Position numbers and translations under genes: made by a program. The notes under the pieces are model-generated. The model had not been told where the DNA came from and made no database searches. It saw nothing but the letters and a program-made list of their open reading frames with translations. Of a stretch of DNA of 64,000 nucleotides, positions 45,156 to 54,735 are shown piece after piece (positions within the stretch are counted from its first letter, which is position 1; every line of letters starts with the position of its first letter). This stretch comes from a bacterium (GTDB lineage: Bacteria; SAR324; XYD2-FULL-50-16). The stretch lies in the NCBI GenBank assembly GCA_018829445.1, contig JAHJTV010000086.1, positions 42,443 to 106,442 on the forward strand. The letters run 5' to 3'.

Positions 45156-46745
45156 CTACCAAAATGAGAGATTGTCCGGTTCTCCACCCAGGTAATGAAG
45201 CCCGATCGTAATATAAAATGTTCTTAAGATTCTACCGTCATCCTCTTTGACCACAAAAGGTTCCAAATGTTTCATCCCTTTAAAAAACTTGGGGATACGG
45301 TTTTTGTAAGCGTCCGGCCTGTCACTTATATACAAAACATTGGATCCGATTTTTTTCTTTCCCTTTTCCCAAAGCAAATATGTCTTGCCATGAACAACCT
45401 TCTCGGTAACATTGAGCAGATAAAAATTCGGGTGGCTTGGAGTATAAAAAGCCAGCATGGCAGCCAGACTGTAATCCTCGGCGCTGAGAAAAAAACCTTC
45501 GGGTCGGTCTTTCCAATCAACCATTATGTGATCAATATGCTTACCAATCTCCTTCCATCCAAAGTAATGGGAGATGATAGGAGCTTCATCATTGATCTTG
45601 GGAGTATATATCAGCTTGTCTGGTAGTATTTTTGGGAATAAAACGACGACGGACAATGTTAAAGAGATAATCGCTGCTGATAGCATATTGGCCCATATCA
45701 TCTTCGATCGAAGGATCATCCGATTATCCAGAATCCCGTACCGTTCCTTAAAGGCTGCAAGAATCAGGATCATCCAGATAGGGAAAACAACCGCCAGCCA
45801 ATGAGGGGCTATCTCTACACCAATTGAAGTTATTCCGAAATACAAAACAGGAAAAACAATAAAATAAGCCAACAATAATAATGCGTCTTTCTCCTTTGAA
45901 ATGGTGATATTTTTTACTTTTGCCCTATAAATCAATATCAGTAGATAAACCAGGGCTATAGCACCAGAAACCAGAACGACTGGAGATGCAGCCAGGGATT
46001 GTCCCAAGAGAAATTCAGCCGGTTTGATGAAATCAAATCCTTCCTCCCGATGCCTGACATATAGATTAAACTGAAACGTTAACCAATTGTTTTTATAATT
46101 CCAATAGAGAAATGGGCTGAAAATGACAAGGGAAATAAAGGCGGCTATGTAAGGTTCCTTTGTCAGAAATATCTTTCGGTATTGTTTATGTACCAGCAGA
46201 AAAAAGAAAATCCCCGGGAAAAACAGCGCTGCCATGAACTTTGTCAGTAACATCCCCCCACAGGCAATTGAAGCGCTATACCAATGGTTTTTCTGCTGGT
46301 CTACTACCGCTTTTTTGATGAAGTATACAGCTGCCGTAAAACAGAAGACCAGATTTGCATCTGTTGTCATCATTGTGCCGATAACGAAGGAGAGTGGCAA
46401 TAATGCATACAGCAGGGAGGATAAAAATGCATATTGCTTACTCTTAAGAATCTCAACCGCTATCAAATACACAAAAAACACCGTTCCCAGGTGTAGTAGA
46501 ATCGCCGACAAACGGACACTGTATTCATTTATCCCGAAAAGATTGGACGTCAAAGCCACTAACCAGGCTGTCATTGGCGGATGAGCATAATATCCTGCTG
46601 CCAGATGTCGGGACCATTCCCAAAACGCCGCTTCATCGCCATTTAAAGGAGGAACAAGGGTGATAATCGAGTGAGCAATAAAAGAGAATCCTATGAGATA
46701 GAACAGACCTTTATGATTGCCGATCACTATTTTTATTCTTTCCAT
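45156..46745 (-). CDS. GT39/GT83-type (ArnT/PMT-like) membrane glycosyltransferase
   Basis: Polytopic glycosyltransferase of 529 residues using polyprenyl-phosphate sugars at the periplasmic face. The first periplasmic loop has NGDEAAFWEWSRHLAAGYY followed by HPPMTAW, the acidic-residue motif and HPP typical of the PMT_2/ArnT group. About ten to twelve hydrophobic helices follow, then a soluble C-terminal part (from about 395) with YFGWKEIGKHIDHIM. Placement just upstream of the lptF-like gene points to lipid A or core modification. It has a paralogue upstream with the same layout. Confidence 0.88.
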   Translation of the reverse strand: MERIKIVIGNHKGLFYLIGFSFIAHSIITLVPPLNGDEAAFWEWSRHLAAGYYAHPPMTAWLVALTSNLFGINEYSVRLSAILLHLGTVFFVYLIAVEILKSKQYAFLSSLLYALLPLSFVIGTMMTTDANLVFCFTAAVYFIKKAVVDQQKNHWYSASIACGGMLLTKFMAALFFPGIFFFLLVHKQYRKIFLTKEPYIAAFISLVIFSPFLYWNYKNNWLTFQFNLYVRHREEGFDFIKPAEFLLGQSLAASPVVLVSGAIALVYLLILIYRAKVKNITISKEKDALLLLAYFIVFPVLYFGITSIGVEIAPHWLAVVFPIWMILILAAFKERYGILDNRMILRSKMIWANMLSAAIISLTLSVVVLFPKILPDKLIYTPKINDEAPIISHYFGWKEIGKHIDHIMVDWKDRPEGFFLSAEDYSLAAMLAFYTPSHPNFYLLNVTEKVVHGKTYLLWEKGKKKIGSNVLYISDRPDAYKNRIPKFFKGMKHLEPFVVKEDDGRILRTFYITIGLHYLGGEPDNLSFW

Positions 46746-46770
46746 TTACATCTTAAGAGGTTTATTGGTT

Positions 46771-48273
46771 TTAAATATAACCTGGGGTCAAAACAAACAC
46801 TTTTAATTTACGGAGAACTTTTCCCGAAAATCGTGTTTGGGCTTCCCCCAAATACTTGAAGGGTGCATCAAACCTGTCCGATGCTACCTGAAGAATCTCT
46901 CCGCACTCCTTTAGTTCACAGACCAAAATCGACTTTCCCTCTTTGACATCGCTGACAAGACTCCACTTGTTTCTGATCTCATTGATCAATGAGTGGGGTT
47001 TTGGATGATTGTGCATGTATAATCCCAGAACACTGGATAGTTTATGCTCGTTTGTAATGACAAATTCGGGAGCGGAAACATTATTCTGTTCGCAGATCTC
47101 TTCAATCTGATCAGCAGTTTCTTCCCATCCTCGGTAGTGATTTAAGGAAATTGATTCAGAAAGAATGATCGGAGTATAAAGTGATTGTAGTAGTAAACCA
47201 GCAACAAAAATCAGTGATATTGTTGAGGCGACTGAAAATGAAAAAACTGCAATCTGCCTGCTAATCAGTCCGTGGTTTATTTCAAGTGAAATGAATCTTG
47301 CCAACAAAAGAAAAAAACTTAGGTACGACACATTCAGTAAATCCAGATTTATCTTATGACCGAACAGGTTTGCTGCAATCGAAAAAACCAGGGGAATAAA
47401 TCCGGATAGTATCAGAAATGACCAAATCAGTGTAGAACTGTCTGAATTGTCTGCAATCTCATCCCGAGTCAAGTGTCTACTTGCCAATTGCCACCAAAAA
47501 TAGAGGGTGAAAGCGATTGAATAGACAATAAATTGTAGTAAGAAGAAATATGGAAACTGTCTGTTTATGCTTGAGACAGGGAAATACTGATTCAAATTGA
47601 ATTTGAATGATATCCATTCATTCTGGTAATTCCAATAAATATTGGGAAAGACGATTATCAGAATAATCAAAACACCGACGCCAGACTGCCATTTTAATAG
47701 GGATCTTCTAACTTCAGGATTTGCAGCGCACCAGATAGTGACAACCAAGATCATCTGCACCATGGCATATTTTGACAGCAGACCCAGCCCAACAAATCCG
47801 CAAAATAGCAGTATCCAATTGATGTTTTTGTCTTTTATAAACTTAGCGATAAATATCCAGCTGATAATCCAGTTTAGCAAAAAAAGTTTATCAGGACTCC
47901 AGATAATAGACCCTATTGAAAAATAGGGTAGAGTTACCAGGATCAAAACAAATATGATCGCTGCTTTCCTGTCAAAAAACAGGTACGCGGCAATATAAGC
48001 AAAAAGGATGATTAGTGAAGAGAAAAGGATACTGCCAAATTTTAAACCCACCAAAACATCACTGAAAAAAAAACTGATAAAACGCATTGAAACGGCCAGT
48101 AAAGGAGGGTGCTCAAGATATCCCCAATCAATATGCCTGGACCAAATCCAGTAGTCAGCCGTTTGCGGATCAATATCGAAAATTAAAAAGACTGAATAAC
48201 AGGTTAAAAAATAAAATATTAAGACAAAAGCAATCGAGTATTTGGACGATAAAAACCTGTCTATCAAAGTCAT
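46771..48273 (-). CDS. GT39/GT83-type membrane glycosyltransferase, paralogue
   Basis: 500 residues, the same architecture as the adjacent paralogue: an N-terminal helix, then DPQTADYWIWSRHIDWGYL followed by EHPPLLAVSM in the first loop, many membrane helices, and a C-terminal soluble part with YRGWEETADQIEEICEQN. The first acidic residue of the loop is in a slightly different place (DPQTADYW against NGDEAAFW), so donor choice may differ. It is the first gene of the three-gene minus-strand operon, spaced 25 bases from the next. Tandem duplication followed by divergence is likely. Confidence 0.86.
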   Translation of the reverse strand: MTLIDRFLSSKYSIAFVLIFYFLTCYSVFLIFDIDPQTADYWIWSRHIDWGYLEHPPLLAVSMRFISFFFSDVLVGLKFGSILFSSLIILFAYIAAYLFFDRKAAIIFVLILVTLPYFSIGSIIWSPDKLFLLNWIISWIFIAKFIKDKNINWILLFCGFVGLGLLSKYAMVQMILVVTIWCAANPEVRRSLLKWQSGVGVLIILIIVFPNIYWNYQNEWISFKFNLNQYFPVSSINRQFPYFFLLQFIVYSIAFTLYFWWQLASRHLTRDEIADNSDSSTLIWSFLILSGFIPLVFSIAANLFGHKINLDLLNVSYLSFFLLLARFISLEINHGLISRQIAVFSFSVASTISLIFVAGLLLQSLYTPIILSESISLNHYRGWEETADQIEEICEQNNVSAPEFVITNEHKLSSVLGLYMHNHPKPHSLINEIRNKWSLVSDVKEGKSILVCELKECGEILQVASDRFDAPFKYLGEAQTRFSGKVLRKLKVFVLTPGYI

Positions 48274-48799
48274 TGGAGTCTAATTTTGGATGGGTGTTAC
48301 AAAGCAAACTTTGGGCAATACTGAATCTAGACCTGTAAAAATACACTTCTATCATTTTAGAAATCAAGATTATACTTGTCTATCCCTGGTATATAGCTCC
48401 AAAAGATCATAGAATAAAGGGCGATGAGAATCAATTTATATCAAATAGGAATTCTCATCCTAGCAAAAAGCTACCAGACTTACACTGGTGTTGATATACA
48501 ACATATAAAACGGAAGTGGTTTGGATTTTTAAGTTTGGTGCGCCACTGAGTTATTTATGACAGGATCACCGGAAGCAATCAACAGTCGCTTTGCCATTTA
48601 CCAAAGTAAGCTAATTCTTTATACTCTTCCAAAACTTAACGGTGCACAATATTAAAACGTACTATTTGACCGAGACAACAAGGTTTTTACCGATTGCTCA
48701 ATCCACTCAATTGGATTATTCGGCATTTTTACTTGATTTGGCAGAAAATTAGCATTCCAGAACTGTGATTTAAAGCCTCCGACATATTGTTTTAAACCT
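48274..48799. other. 526-base divergent intergenic region
   Basis: Lies between the first GT39/83 gene (minus) and rlpA (plus). No gene, tRNA, clear promoter or repeat could be supported here on either strand. Confidence 0.5.
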
Positions 48800-49609
48800 A
48801 TGGATAAATTGATTATGATAAATACCGTTAAAACTCTCTTATTAATCTTGGTGATAACAGCCGGATGTTCTCAACAAAGCCAACAAACATCATTACAGAC
48901 CCAGAGAAAATTCTTTACGCCAAGAAACTGGCAAGTTCCCATAACCACGACTGAAGCCCCTTCCTCCAAAAATGTTACGGAAGACACTGAAGAGCCCCAA
49001 TTACCGGATGAGGAGAGAGTGGAATATAAGGAAAAGCCCCAGACACCGGATGAGCAGATGATAGGATATGCTTCCTGGTATGGACCCGGGTTTCACGGAA
49101 AGAAAACTGCAAACGGCGAGGAATACGATCAGGACAAAATGACTGCGGCCCACAAACTGTTGCCGATGAATACCTGGTTAAAGGTGACAAACATGGAGAA
49201 TAATAAAACCGTTGTGGTCAGAATTAATGACAGGGGGCCTTATAAAAAGAACAGAATAATTGATCTGACTCGGAAAGCTGCCGAAGAGTTGGGATTTGAA
49301 GATCAGGGCACCGCAAGGGTTTCATTGGAGATACTAAGACTACCCGACGATTATAATCCCTCAAAAGGTCTGGATCCTTACAAACAAGTTGTTATTCAGA
49401 TTGCTGTCTTCAGTACTCAAGAAAGAGCTGATTCCTTTAAGCAGAAACTGGAACAGAAGTATTCCAAACTCCCTTTTATGATTGAGGCCAAAAACGAAAA
49501 ATTCTATGTACTTGCCGGTCCTTACGATGAGAAAGATGGGGCAAAGCAAATCAGCGATAACTTAAAAGACGATGGAATCAATAATTTTGTCAGAAGCTAT
49601 AAAAAATGA
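48800..49609 (+). CDS. rlpA: RlpA-like septal lipoprotein with SPOR domain
   Basis: Outer-membrane lipoprotein that cleaves denuded peptidoglycan at division sites in other bacteria. Its 269 residues hold a lipobox (LLLILVITAGCSQQSQ, Cys near residue 23), a linker with a near-duplicated EEPQLPDEERVEY / EKPQTPDEQMIGY segment, and the double-psi beta-barrel (about 92-180): GYASWYGPGFHGKKTANGEE, TAAHKLLPMNTWLKVTNM, VRINDRGPY with the catalytic Asp. The C-terminal SPOR domain (about 195-268) has YKQVVIQIAVFSTQERADSF and YVLAGPYDEKDGA. The ATG at 48818 is an alternative start that still keeps the signal peptide. Confidence 0.93.
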   Translation: MDKLIMINTVKTLLLILVITAGCSQQSQQTSLQTQRKFFTPRNWQVPITTTEAPSSKNVTEDTEEPQLPDEERVEYKEKPQTPDEQMIGYASWYGPGFHGKKTANGEEYDQDKMTAAHKLLPMNTWLKVTNMENNKTVVVRINDRGPYKKNRIIDLTRKAAEELGFEDQGTARVSLEILRLPDDYNPSKGLDPYKQVVIQIAVFSTQERADSFKQKLEQKYSKLPFMIEAKNEKFYVLAGPYDEKDGAKQISDNLKDDGINNFVRSYKK

Positions 49610-49637
49610 GGTTATCCATCCATTTCAGTTCTGTTTT

Positions 49638-49856
49638 TCAATCTACGGAATTGAAATACAGATCATGCAGATTTACCACTCTTTTTATTTTGGATTTCTG
49701 TTTTAGATTTTGATCTTCATTGCCAAAGAGTGAATCAACTTTATACTCATAGTCGCTTTTGCCGAGAAGATCTTTCAATCTGTTTATCAAAAACAAAACT
49801 CCAAAAACAGAAAGTACCATTTTTAGCAAAAAACAAAAAACGCTTATTATTTTCAT
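49638..49856 (-). CDS. Small membrane protein, 72 residues
   Basis: Short frame convergent with rlpA. The N-terminal IISVFCFLLKMVLSVFGVLF could be a membrane helix or an uncleaved signal, followed by a polar tail rich in Lys and Asp (KDLLGKSDYEYKVDSL). No family recognised and no strong ribosome site. Plausible but unproven. Confidence 0.4.
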   Translation of the reverse strand: MKIISVFCFLLKMVLSVFGVLFLINRLKDLLGKSDYEYKVDSLFGNEDQNLKQKSKIKRVVNLHDLYFNSVD

Positions 49857-50014
49857 TTCAACACTTTATCCGATTTACTTTTGTAATAATAATGATTTAG
49901 TATTAGGCAAAACAGGTTAAACTTTCACGATTGATCATTTTAATCAGGTCGAACCGTGTAATATTCGATATCTAGTGTACTTTTATCAACATCATTTTTC
50001 AATTCTTTTGATAT

Positions 50015-50800
50015 ATGAAATCAATTAAAAATACAAATCTCAAATTGAAATTGAAAACTGTTAAAAACACCTTTGGTTTTATTGCGTTGTTTTTGATCAT
50101 GCTGCATGTCAGCACGATACAATCCAAAGCTGATGGCTTCCTCCTACGTGACTATAATACCTACTTTTCCGAATTTGATAATATTTTGTTGTACAAACCA
50201 GGCTTCATTAAAGACATTTTCCATGGTTTGATCGATCTAAAAGGAAACGCAACAAATTCAAAGAACCATATTAATTTTGAAGTCTTAGGCTGTTTTCCTG
50301 ACTCCAGAATAGACCAGGCTTGTCGAATTGACCAACTAACACGTAAACGCAGGACCCTCGGTATAAGAAGCACTTTCGAAATTCCTTTGGATTTTACCCA
50401 TATTTCCGCACGGAATTATAATAAACAAAAGAAAATTGTTAGCATCAAGTGGAAACCCGATTTAATTACACCACCTCACATGAGTGTGAAGGATTTTTTA
50501 ACCTATCTGAATGCTGCAGAGGATTCAAAGTATTACAGTCTTAAAAAGGGAATTGACAGAATTCAACTCAACGCAGTTTTTGATAGAGAAGCCAATATTA
50601 TTATTGAAAACTCATTTTCAGATAACCTATTAAAGCTCTATCAATTGCCCAAAACAGATAAAAGAGATTCTCTCATCTTTGCATTTGATTATATTGTTCC
50701 CAGTATTCGTAACAACACGGTTCACTTTTTTATCCATTTCAAGGTCAACACGGTGATAATCAATCATCAAACATTTACCGCTTCTGAGTTGAGAATGTAA
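50015..50800 (+). CDS. Hypothetical exported protein, 261 residues
   Basis: No family recognised. A basic start and a hydrophobic segment (FGFIALFLIMLHVSTIQSKA) form a likely signal peptide with cleavage near Ala39. The mature part appears beta-rich, with two cysteines in a short loop (CFPDSRIDQACRI) that could form a disulfide. A late segment reads FIHFKVNTVIINHQTF. The gene is single, 95 bases upstream of manC. Periplasmic location is likely; function unknown. Confidence 0.6.
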   Translation: MKSIKNTNLKLKLKTVKNTFGFIALFLIMLHVSTIQSKADGFLLRDYNTYFSEFDNILLYKPGFIKDIFHGLIDLKGNATNSKNHINFEVLGCFPDSRIDQACRIDQLTRKRRTLGIRSTFEIPLDFTHISARNYNKQKKIVSIKWKPDLITPPHMSVKDFLTYLNAAEDSKYYSLKKGIDRIQLNAVFDREANIIIENSFSDNLLKLYQLPKTDKRDSLIFAFDYIVPSIRNNTVHFFIHFKVNTVIINHQTFTASELRM

Positions 50801-50894
50801 CGACCGAGCTTTAATCTAATTTAATATCGGTATCACCTTAAACAAAAGGATGAAGTTCATTGCTGTGACAGCGGTTCCCAATTAAGGTTTTTAA

Positions 50895-52316
50895 ATGATA
50901 GGCATGATACTCGCGGGAGGCAGCGGCACCAGATTATGGCCGTTCAGCAGAACAATGACTCCCAAACAATTCCTCAATCTTGGATCTACGCATGAATCCT
51001 TGCTTCAAGAGACCATAAAACGACTCTCCCCACTTTTATCAAAAAATAGCATCTATATTGTCGGCTCAATTGTACATGAGCACGAATTGTGTCGTCAGAT
51101 TGAGCAGTTGATTCCGGATTTTTCTAAAAACAGGATACTTCTGGAGCCAGAGGGAAAAAACACAGCCCCGGCTATTCTCTGGGCTTTATCAAGAATTCCG
51201 TCCTCGAATTGGGATGAGCCGGTTGTTATCCTGCCGGCAGATCATCTGATTCAAAAACCGGATCTGTTTCTGGAAAGCCTTAAGGATGGAGAGACATTGG
51301 CAAAAGAGGGATGGATCGTTACGTTTGGCATACAACCCGATACTCCCAACACCGGATATGGCTATATTAAATCAGGGAAAGCGCTTAAAAAAGGGCACAA
51401 AGTTGATCGATTCACGGAAAAGCCCGATTCCAAGACTGCCCTAGAATTTATTAAATCCGGCGATTACAGCTGGAATGCAGGTATTTTCATGGCAACCCCC
51501 AGAACCCTACTGGATGAATTTAAAGCCCTCTGCGGCTCCATGTATAACCTGTTTTTTGATGAATCAACTCCTAAAGCTTCTTTGTCGGACAAATCGGAGA
51601 TTCAGAAAACATTCTCTGAAATCGAACCGAACTCAATAGACTATGCAATCCTGGAAAAGTCTGATCGTGTCGCAGTGTTAACCATGGACGTTGGTTGGAA
51701 TGATCTGGGAAGCTGGGAAAGTATTTATGACATTAGTCAAAAAGATGAAAACGGCAATGCTACCCGCGGGAATGTGGTCATGCAAAACAGTGAAAACTGT
51801 CTGATTATCTCAGATAAGAGGCTCATCACCTGCTCGGGATTAAAAAATCTCATTATTGTTGAAACAGAAGATGCCTTGTTAGCTTGTGACCTCTCAAATT
51901 CACAGGACGTAAAAAAGATCGTTGAGACTTTAAAACGGGAAGACCGGTTTGAGTACAAGTTTCACACCACTGTTGCCAGACCTTGGGGTAGCTACAGAGT
52001 CATAACCGAAGGCAAGGGCTATCAGATCAAAAGTCTTATGGTATTGCCCGGGAAAAGAATCTCATTGCAGCGACACTTCCACAGGAATGAACACTGGGTT
52101 GTTGTCTCGGGAACGGCAGAAGTAACAAGAGGAGATGAGGTGTTTTATCTGTCGGAAAACGAGTCTACTTATATTCCTAAAACAGAATACCATCGGTTGA
52201 GAAACCCGGGGAAAATACTTTTGGAGTTAATCGAAATGAGACAGGGAGGCTATCTGCATGAGGATGATATTGAAAGAATTGAAGATGATTTTGGGCGGGT
52301 AGCCGATCAGGCATAA
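50895..52316 (+). CDS. manC: Mannose-1-phosphate guanylyltransferase / mannose-6-phosphate isomerase
   Basis: Bifunctional enzyme making GDP-mannose for surface polysaccharides. Its 473 residues start with the nucleotidyltransferase loop MILAGGSGTRLWPFSRTMTP and KQFLNL, with LPADHLI and FTEKPDS further on and NSIDYAILEKSDRVAV in the middle. The C-terminal cupin (about 355-470) has RPWGSYRVITEG, GKRISLQRHFHRNEHWVVVS and the metal-binding His/Glu pattern of type II phosphomannose isomerase. Length and order match the family. The gene is followed by a strong hairpin shared with the convergent Pal-like gene. Confidence 0.96.
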   Translation: MIGMILAGGSGTRLWPFSRTMTPKQFLNLGSTHESLLQETIKRLSPLLSKNSIYIVGSIVHEHELCRQIEQLIPDFSKNRILLEPEGKNTAPAILWALSRIPSSNWDEPVVILPADHLIQKPDLFLESLKDGETLAKEGWIVTFGIQPDTPNTGYGYIKSGKALKKGHKVDRFTEKPDSKTALEFIKSGDYSWNAGIFMATPRTLLDEFKALCGSMYNLFFDESTPKASLSDKSEIQKTFSEIEPNSIDYAILEKSDRVAVLTMDVGWNDLGSWESIYDISQKDENGNATRGNVVMQNSENCLIISDKRLITCSGLKNLIIVETEDALLACDLSNSQDVKKIVETLKREDRFEYKFHTTVARPWGSYRVITEGKGYQIKSLMVLPGKRISLQRHFHRNEHWVVVSGTAEVTRGDEVFYLSENESTYIPKTEYHRLRNPGKILLELIEMRQGGYLHEDDIERIEDDFGRVADQA

Positions 52317-52320
52317 ATTT

Positions 52321-52350
52321 AACCCGAAGATATAATTATATCTCCGGGTT
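52321..52350. terminator. Bidirectional hairpin terminator between manC and the Pal-like gene
   Basis: AACCCGAAGATATAATT and its partner AATTATATCTCCGGGTT form a 30-base near-perfect palindrome, flanked by AAATTT on the left and ATTATC on the right. It sits between convergent genes, 4 bases after the manC stop region and 23 bases before the lipoprotein stop. Confidence 0.75.
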
Positions 52351-52373
52351 ATTATCAAACAATCAGTAGGTCA

Positions 52374-53405
52374 CTATTCGTTATCCAGGATTTTTGTTTC
52401 AGCCCGTCTGTTTTTCTCCCAAGCTGACTCGTTGTGTCCTCTTTCAAGAGGCTTCTCTTCCCCATAGGAAATAATGCGGATATTTTCGGAAAGAAAACCA
52501 AGGCTGACCAGGTAGCGTTTTACAGTATACGCCCTTCTTTCTCCTAAAGCCAGGTTATACTCATTTGAGCCTCTTTCATCCGCGTGACCTGCAATCAGGA
52601 TTTCGGTTTCTCCTTTATTTTCGACAGCTGCGAAATCCTTATTCAATTGCTCTTTGAATTCATTTCTCAGATAAGATCGATCAAATTCAAAAAGAACATT
52701 TTCGATTGTAATAACAAGTTTTTGAATTTCGACATCTTCCTGAGTTACTGTAGCTGGTTCATCAGTGGATGGCTCAACTGTTCCTGTTTCAACCGTAGCT
52801 GGTTTAACTGCAGTATCTTCCGATGTACCAGCATCAACAGCAGCTGAAGGCGTATCAACCGTAGCGACAGGTGTTACGGGAGTCGCGTCTACAACCGGAG
52901 TATCCGTTGCCTGATCAACTTGCTGTGGTTTATCTTCTGCAGCAGCAGGTGTTTCAGCTGTTTCTTCTTTAAAGTTATCTTCCACCTGAACAGACTTTCC
53001 ACTCCAGACTTCCTGGTTATTGGAACCTTTTAAATACAACAGGAAAAAACTCCCTTTAATTTTTTCATTTTCAGGAACTCTGTATAGCAATGACCCGGTT
53101 AAACTGGTGGACACCTCAGCCAGTTTTGCGCCTTTTCCAGAATCTGCAGCTGAACTGCCCCAATAGATAACATACTTGGCAACTCCTGATGGTTTGAGAG
53201 CTGGAGGAAGATCCAGATTAATGTCACCGCCAATTTCCCCCTTATCCATATCTGTGTCTGCGAAGGTAAAGCTCACCTTGGTCAATGATGTGTTATCCCA
53301 AGGCTTTAATTGTGCCTGATCTGCGCAACTCATCAAAAAACCAATACTAATGAAGGCAACAAATATATATTTTAAAGACCTAAATGTTTTTATTATCATT
53401 GTCAT
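52374..53405 (-). CDS. OmpA/Pal-like peptidoglycan-associated lipoprotein
   Basis: Outer-membrane lipoprotein that ties the envelope to peptidoglycan. Its 343 residues have a lipobox (AFISIGFLMSCADQ, Cys about 27), a beta-rich domain (about 40-140), a long linker (about 145-220) rich in Pro, Thr, Val and Asp with repeated TPVV, TPVA and EPAT units, and a C-terminal OmpA domain with VLFEFDRSYLRNEFKEQL, AGHADERGSNEYNLALGERR and YGEEKPLERGHNESAWEKNR. The last block carries the diaminopimelate-binding Asp and Arg. It is larger than classical Pal (about 170 residues) because of the middle and linker domains. A shorter start at the second Met (residue 3) is equally possible. Confidence 0.9.
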   Translation of the reverse strand: MTMIIKTFRSLKYIFVAFISIGFLMSCADQAQLKPWDNTSLTKVSFTFADTDMDKGEIGGDINLDLPPALKPSGVAKYVIYWGSSAADSGKGAKLAEVSTSLTGSLLYRVPENEKIKGSFFLLYLKGSNNQEVWSGKSVQVEDNFKEETAETPAAAEDKPQQVDQATDTPVVDATPVTPVATVDTPSAAVDAGTSEDTAVKPATVETGTVEPSTDEPATVTQEDVEIQKLVITIENVLFEFDRSYLRNEFKEQLNKDFAAVENKGETEILIAGHADERGSNEYNLALGERRAYTVKRYLVSLGFLSENIRIISYGEEKPLERGHNESAWEKNRRAETKILDNE

Positions 53406-53886
53406 TTTTGAGAGAATGGTTTTTCAAGAAATCTAAAAAACAAATGGTTGGAATAATAAGTAAATGAATGTAGGAAAGTTCAAAGGGTTTTCCTGACTTC
53501 TTACTTTAATTCAGTTTAGTTTGGCAACCCCTTTTTGAAAATAACAACCAAACCAAGTAGATGGCCATGATTCAGTCGTTGAGGAAAGAAATAAAATAAT
53601 TTGGACCATGAATCAGGTTAGCATTCATCTTTGTTATGCTTGACCTAATCGATCATTTTAGGGTTTGATTGATAGAGTTGACAATCAAACCGATAGATAC
53701 CAAAAACAAACAGTTATTTTTGTAATAAAACTATAGCACTATAAAAAGAAGATTTATAGGCTTTGCCTACTTTATTTTTCGGTGATTTTCCTCTAAGCTA
53801 TTTATACGTAACTATTTACAGCCGGTAATTTAAGTCGGTTGGATTGTTCTTTCTCGAATTTAATTAACAATAATCATGTCTCTCTA
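53406..53886. other. 481-base divergent intergenic region
   Basis: AT-rich DNA between the Pal-like gene (minus) and the small membrane protein (plus). A TTG-started frame from 53839 merely extends the small protein upstream. No RNA gene or repeat is supported. Confidence 0.45.
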
Positions 53887-54087
53887 ATGTTCAAACTGAT
53901 TTACAAATTTCTGACGTCCCCGTTTTTTAAGATTCTGTTCAAAATCATTGCCAGTTTGGCAAGTGCGATTGCTGTAATCAGTGGATACCTGTTTTTTGTG
54001 AATATGAGCAGTAAACACCGCCAGGAAGATACTGAAAGTAAAGAGTTTGAAGAAGAAGAAGACGAAGAAGAAGACGTTGAAGAATAG
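53887..54087 (+). CDS. Small membrane protein with acidic tail
   Basis: 66 residues starting at ATG 53887 (a TTG at 53839 is also in frame). One hydrophobic helix, about residues 15-35 (IASLASAIAVISGYLFFV), precedes a very acidic tail of mostly Glu and Asp (EFEEEEDEEEDVEE). The basic residues before the helix (KFLTSPFFKILFK) predict the N-terminus in the cytoplasm and the acidic tail outside. No family recognised. It converges on rnhB with 11 bases between stops. Confidence 0.55.
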   Translation: MFKLIYKFLTSPFFKILFKIIASLASAIAVISGYLFFVNMSSKHRQEDTESKEFEEEEDEEEDVEE

Positions 54088-54098
54088 TCATTTGTAAT

Positions 54099-54730
54099 TC
54101 AGTATCTAAAGACTTCCTGCAATGCTTTCCAATTATAACTTTTCCGATAAAAACCAGGGAGTTCACCCTTGGAAGTCAGATACCACCTGACAAATTCAAG
54201 GGTTTTTTTGTTTGCGTATCCTCCCCCATTAATCTCACCAAAACTGCTGCGAAAAGAATCACAAATCAACCCAAACAGACGATCTCTTTCCGATTTAGCC
54301 AGTATCGAAGCAGCTGCGACACTCAGGTAATCTTGATCTGCCTTGTTTTTTGCCACAACGTGGTCGTTCACCAAGGGGGCAAAAAGGTTCTCTCCATCCA
54401 GGACAACCTTGTCAGCCGGTAAAGTATCAATAATCTTGCGAGCGGTTATTTGTTCCAGATAATTCAACGAGGTTTCGGTAACGAATCGATCAACTTTATC
54501 TGAAGAAATGACAATGATACTGTGTTCGAAATGGCAAGCTATTTGACCAGCCAGTGATGCTCTGGTTCGTTTTCCCTTTTCACTGCTGCCAAAGTTTTTT
54601 GAATCTTGAATTCCCCATTCTTCCAAAAGGTTTTTTTTTTAGCCGGAATCAACACGCCCGCCATCACAAGAGGACCTAAAACACATCCCCGGCCTGCTTC
54701 ATCTATCCCAAGTTCATGTGACTCATCCAA
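54099..54730 (-). CDS. rnhB: Ribonuclease HII, frame interrupted at an A10 run
   Basis: RNase HII cuts RNA in RNA-DNA hybrids and removes misincorporated ribonucleotides. The protein is split over two frames. The first (54730 down to about 54640, TTG start) gives ELGIDEAGRGCVLGPLVMAG then VLIPAKKK. The second, entered at the homopolymer 54631-54640 (A10 on the coding strand), gives LLEEWGIQDSKNFG, VVLDGENLFAPLV, KADQDYLSVAAASILAKSER and the usual C-terminus. Joined through the A run they make a normal RNase HII of about 205-210 residues with catalytic Asp and Glu in GIDEAGRG and later acidic residues. One extra A, or two fewer, restores the frame. It follows the DUF192 gene by 5 bases. Confidence 0.85.
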
Positions 54731-54735
54731 ATCGG

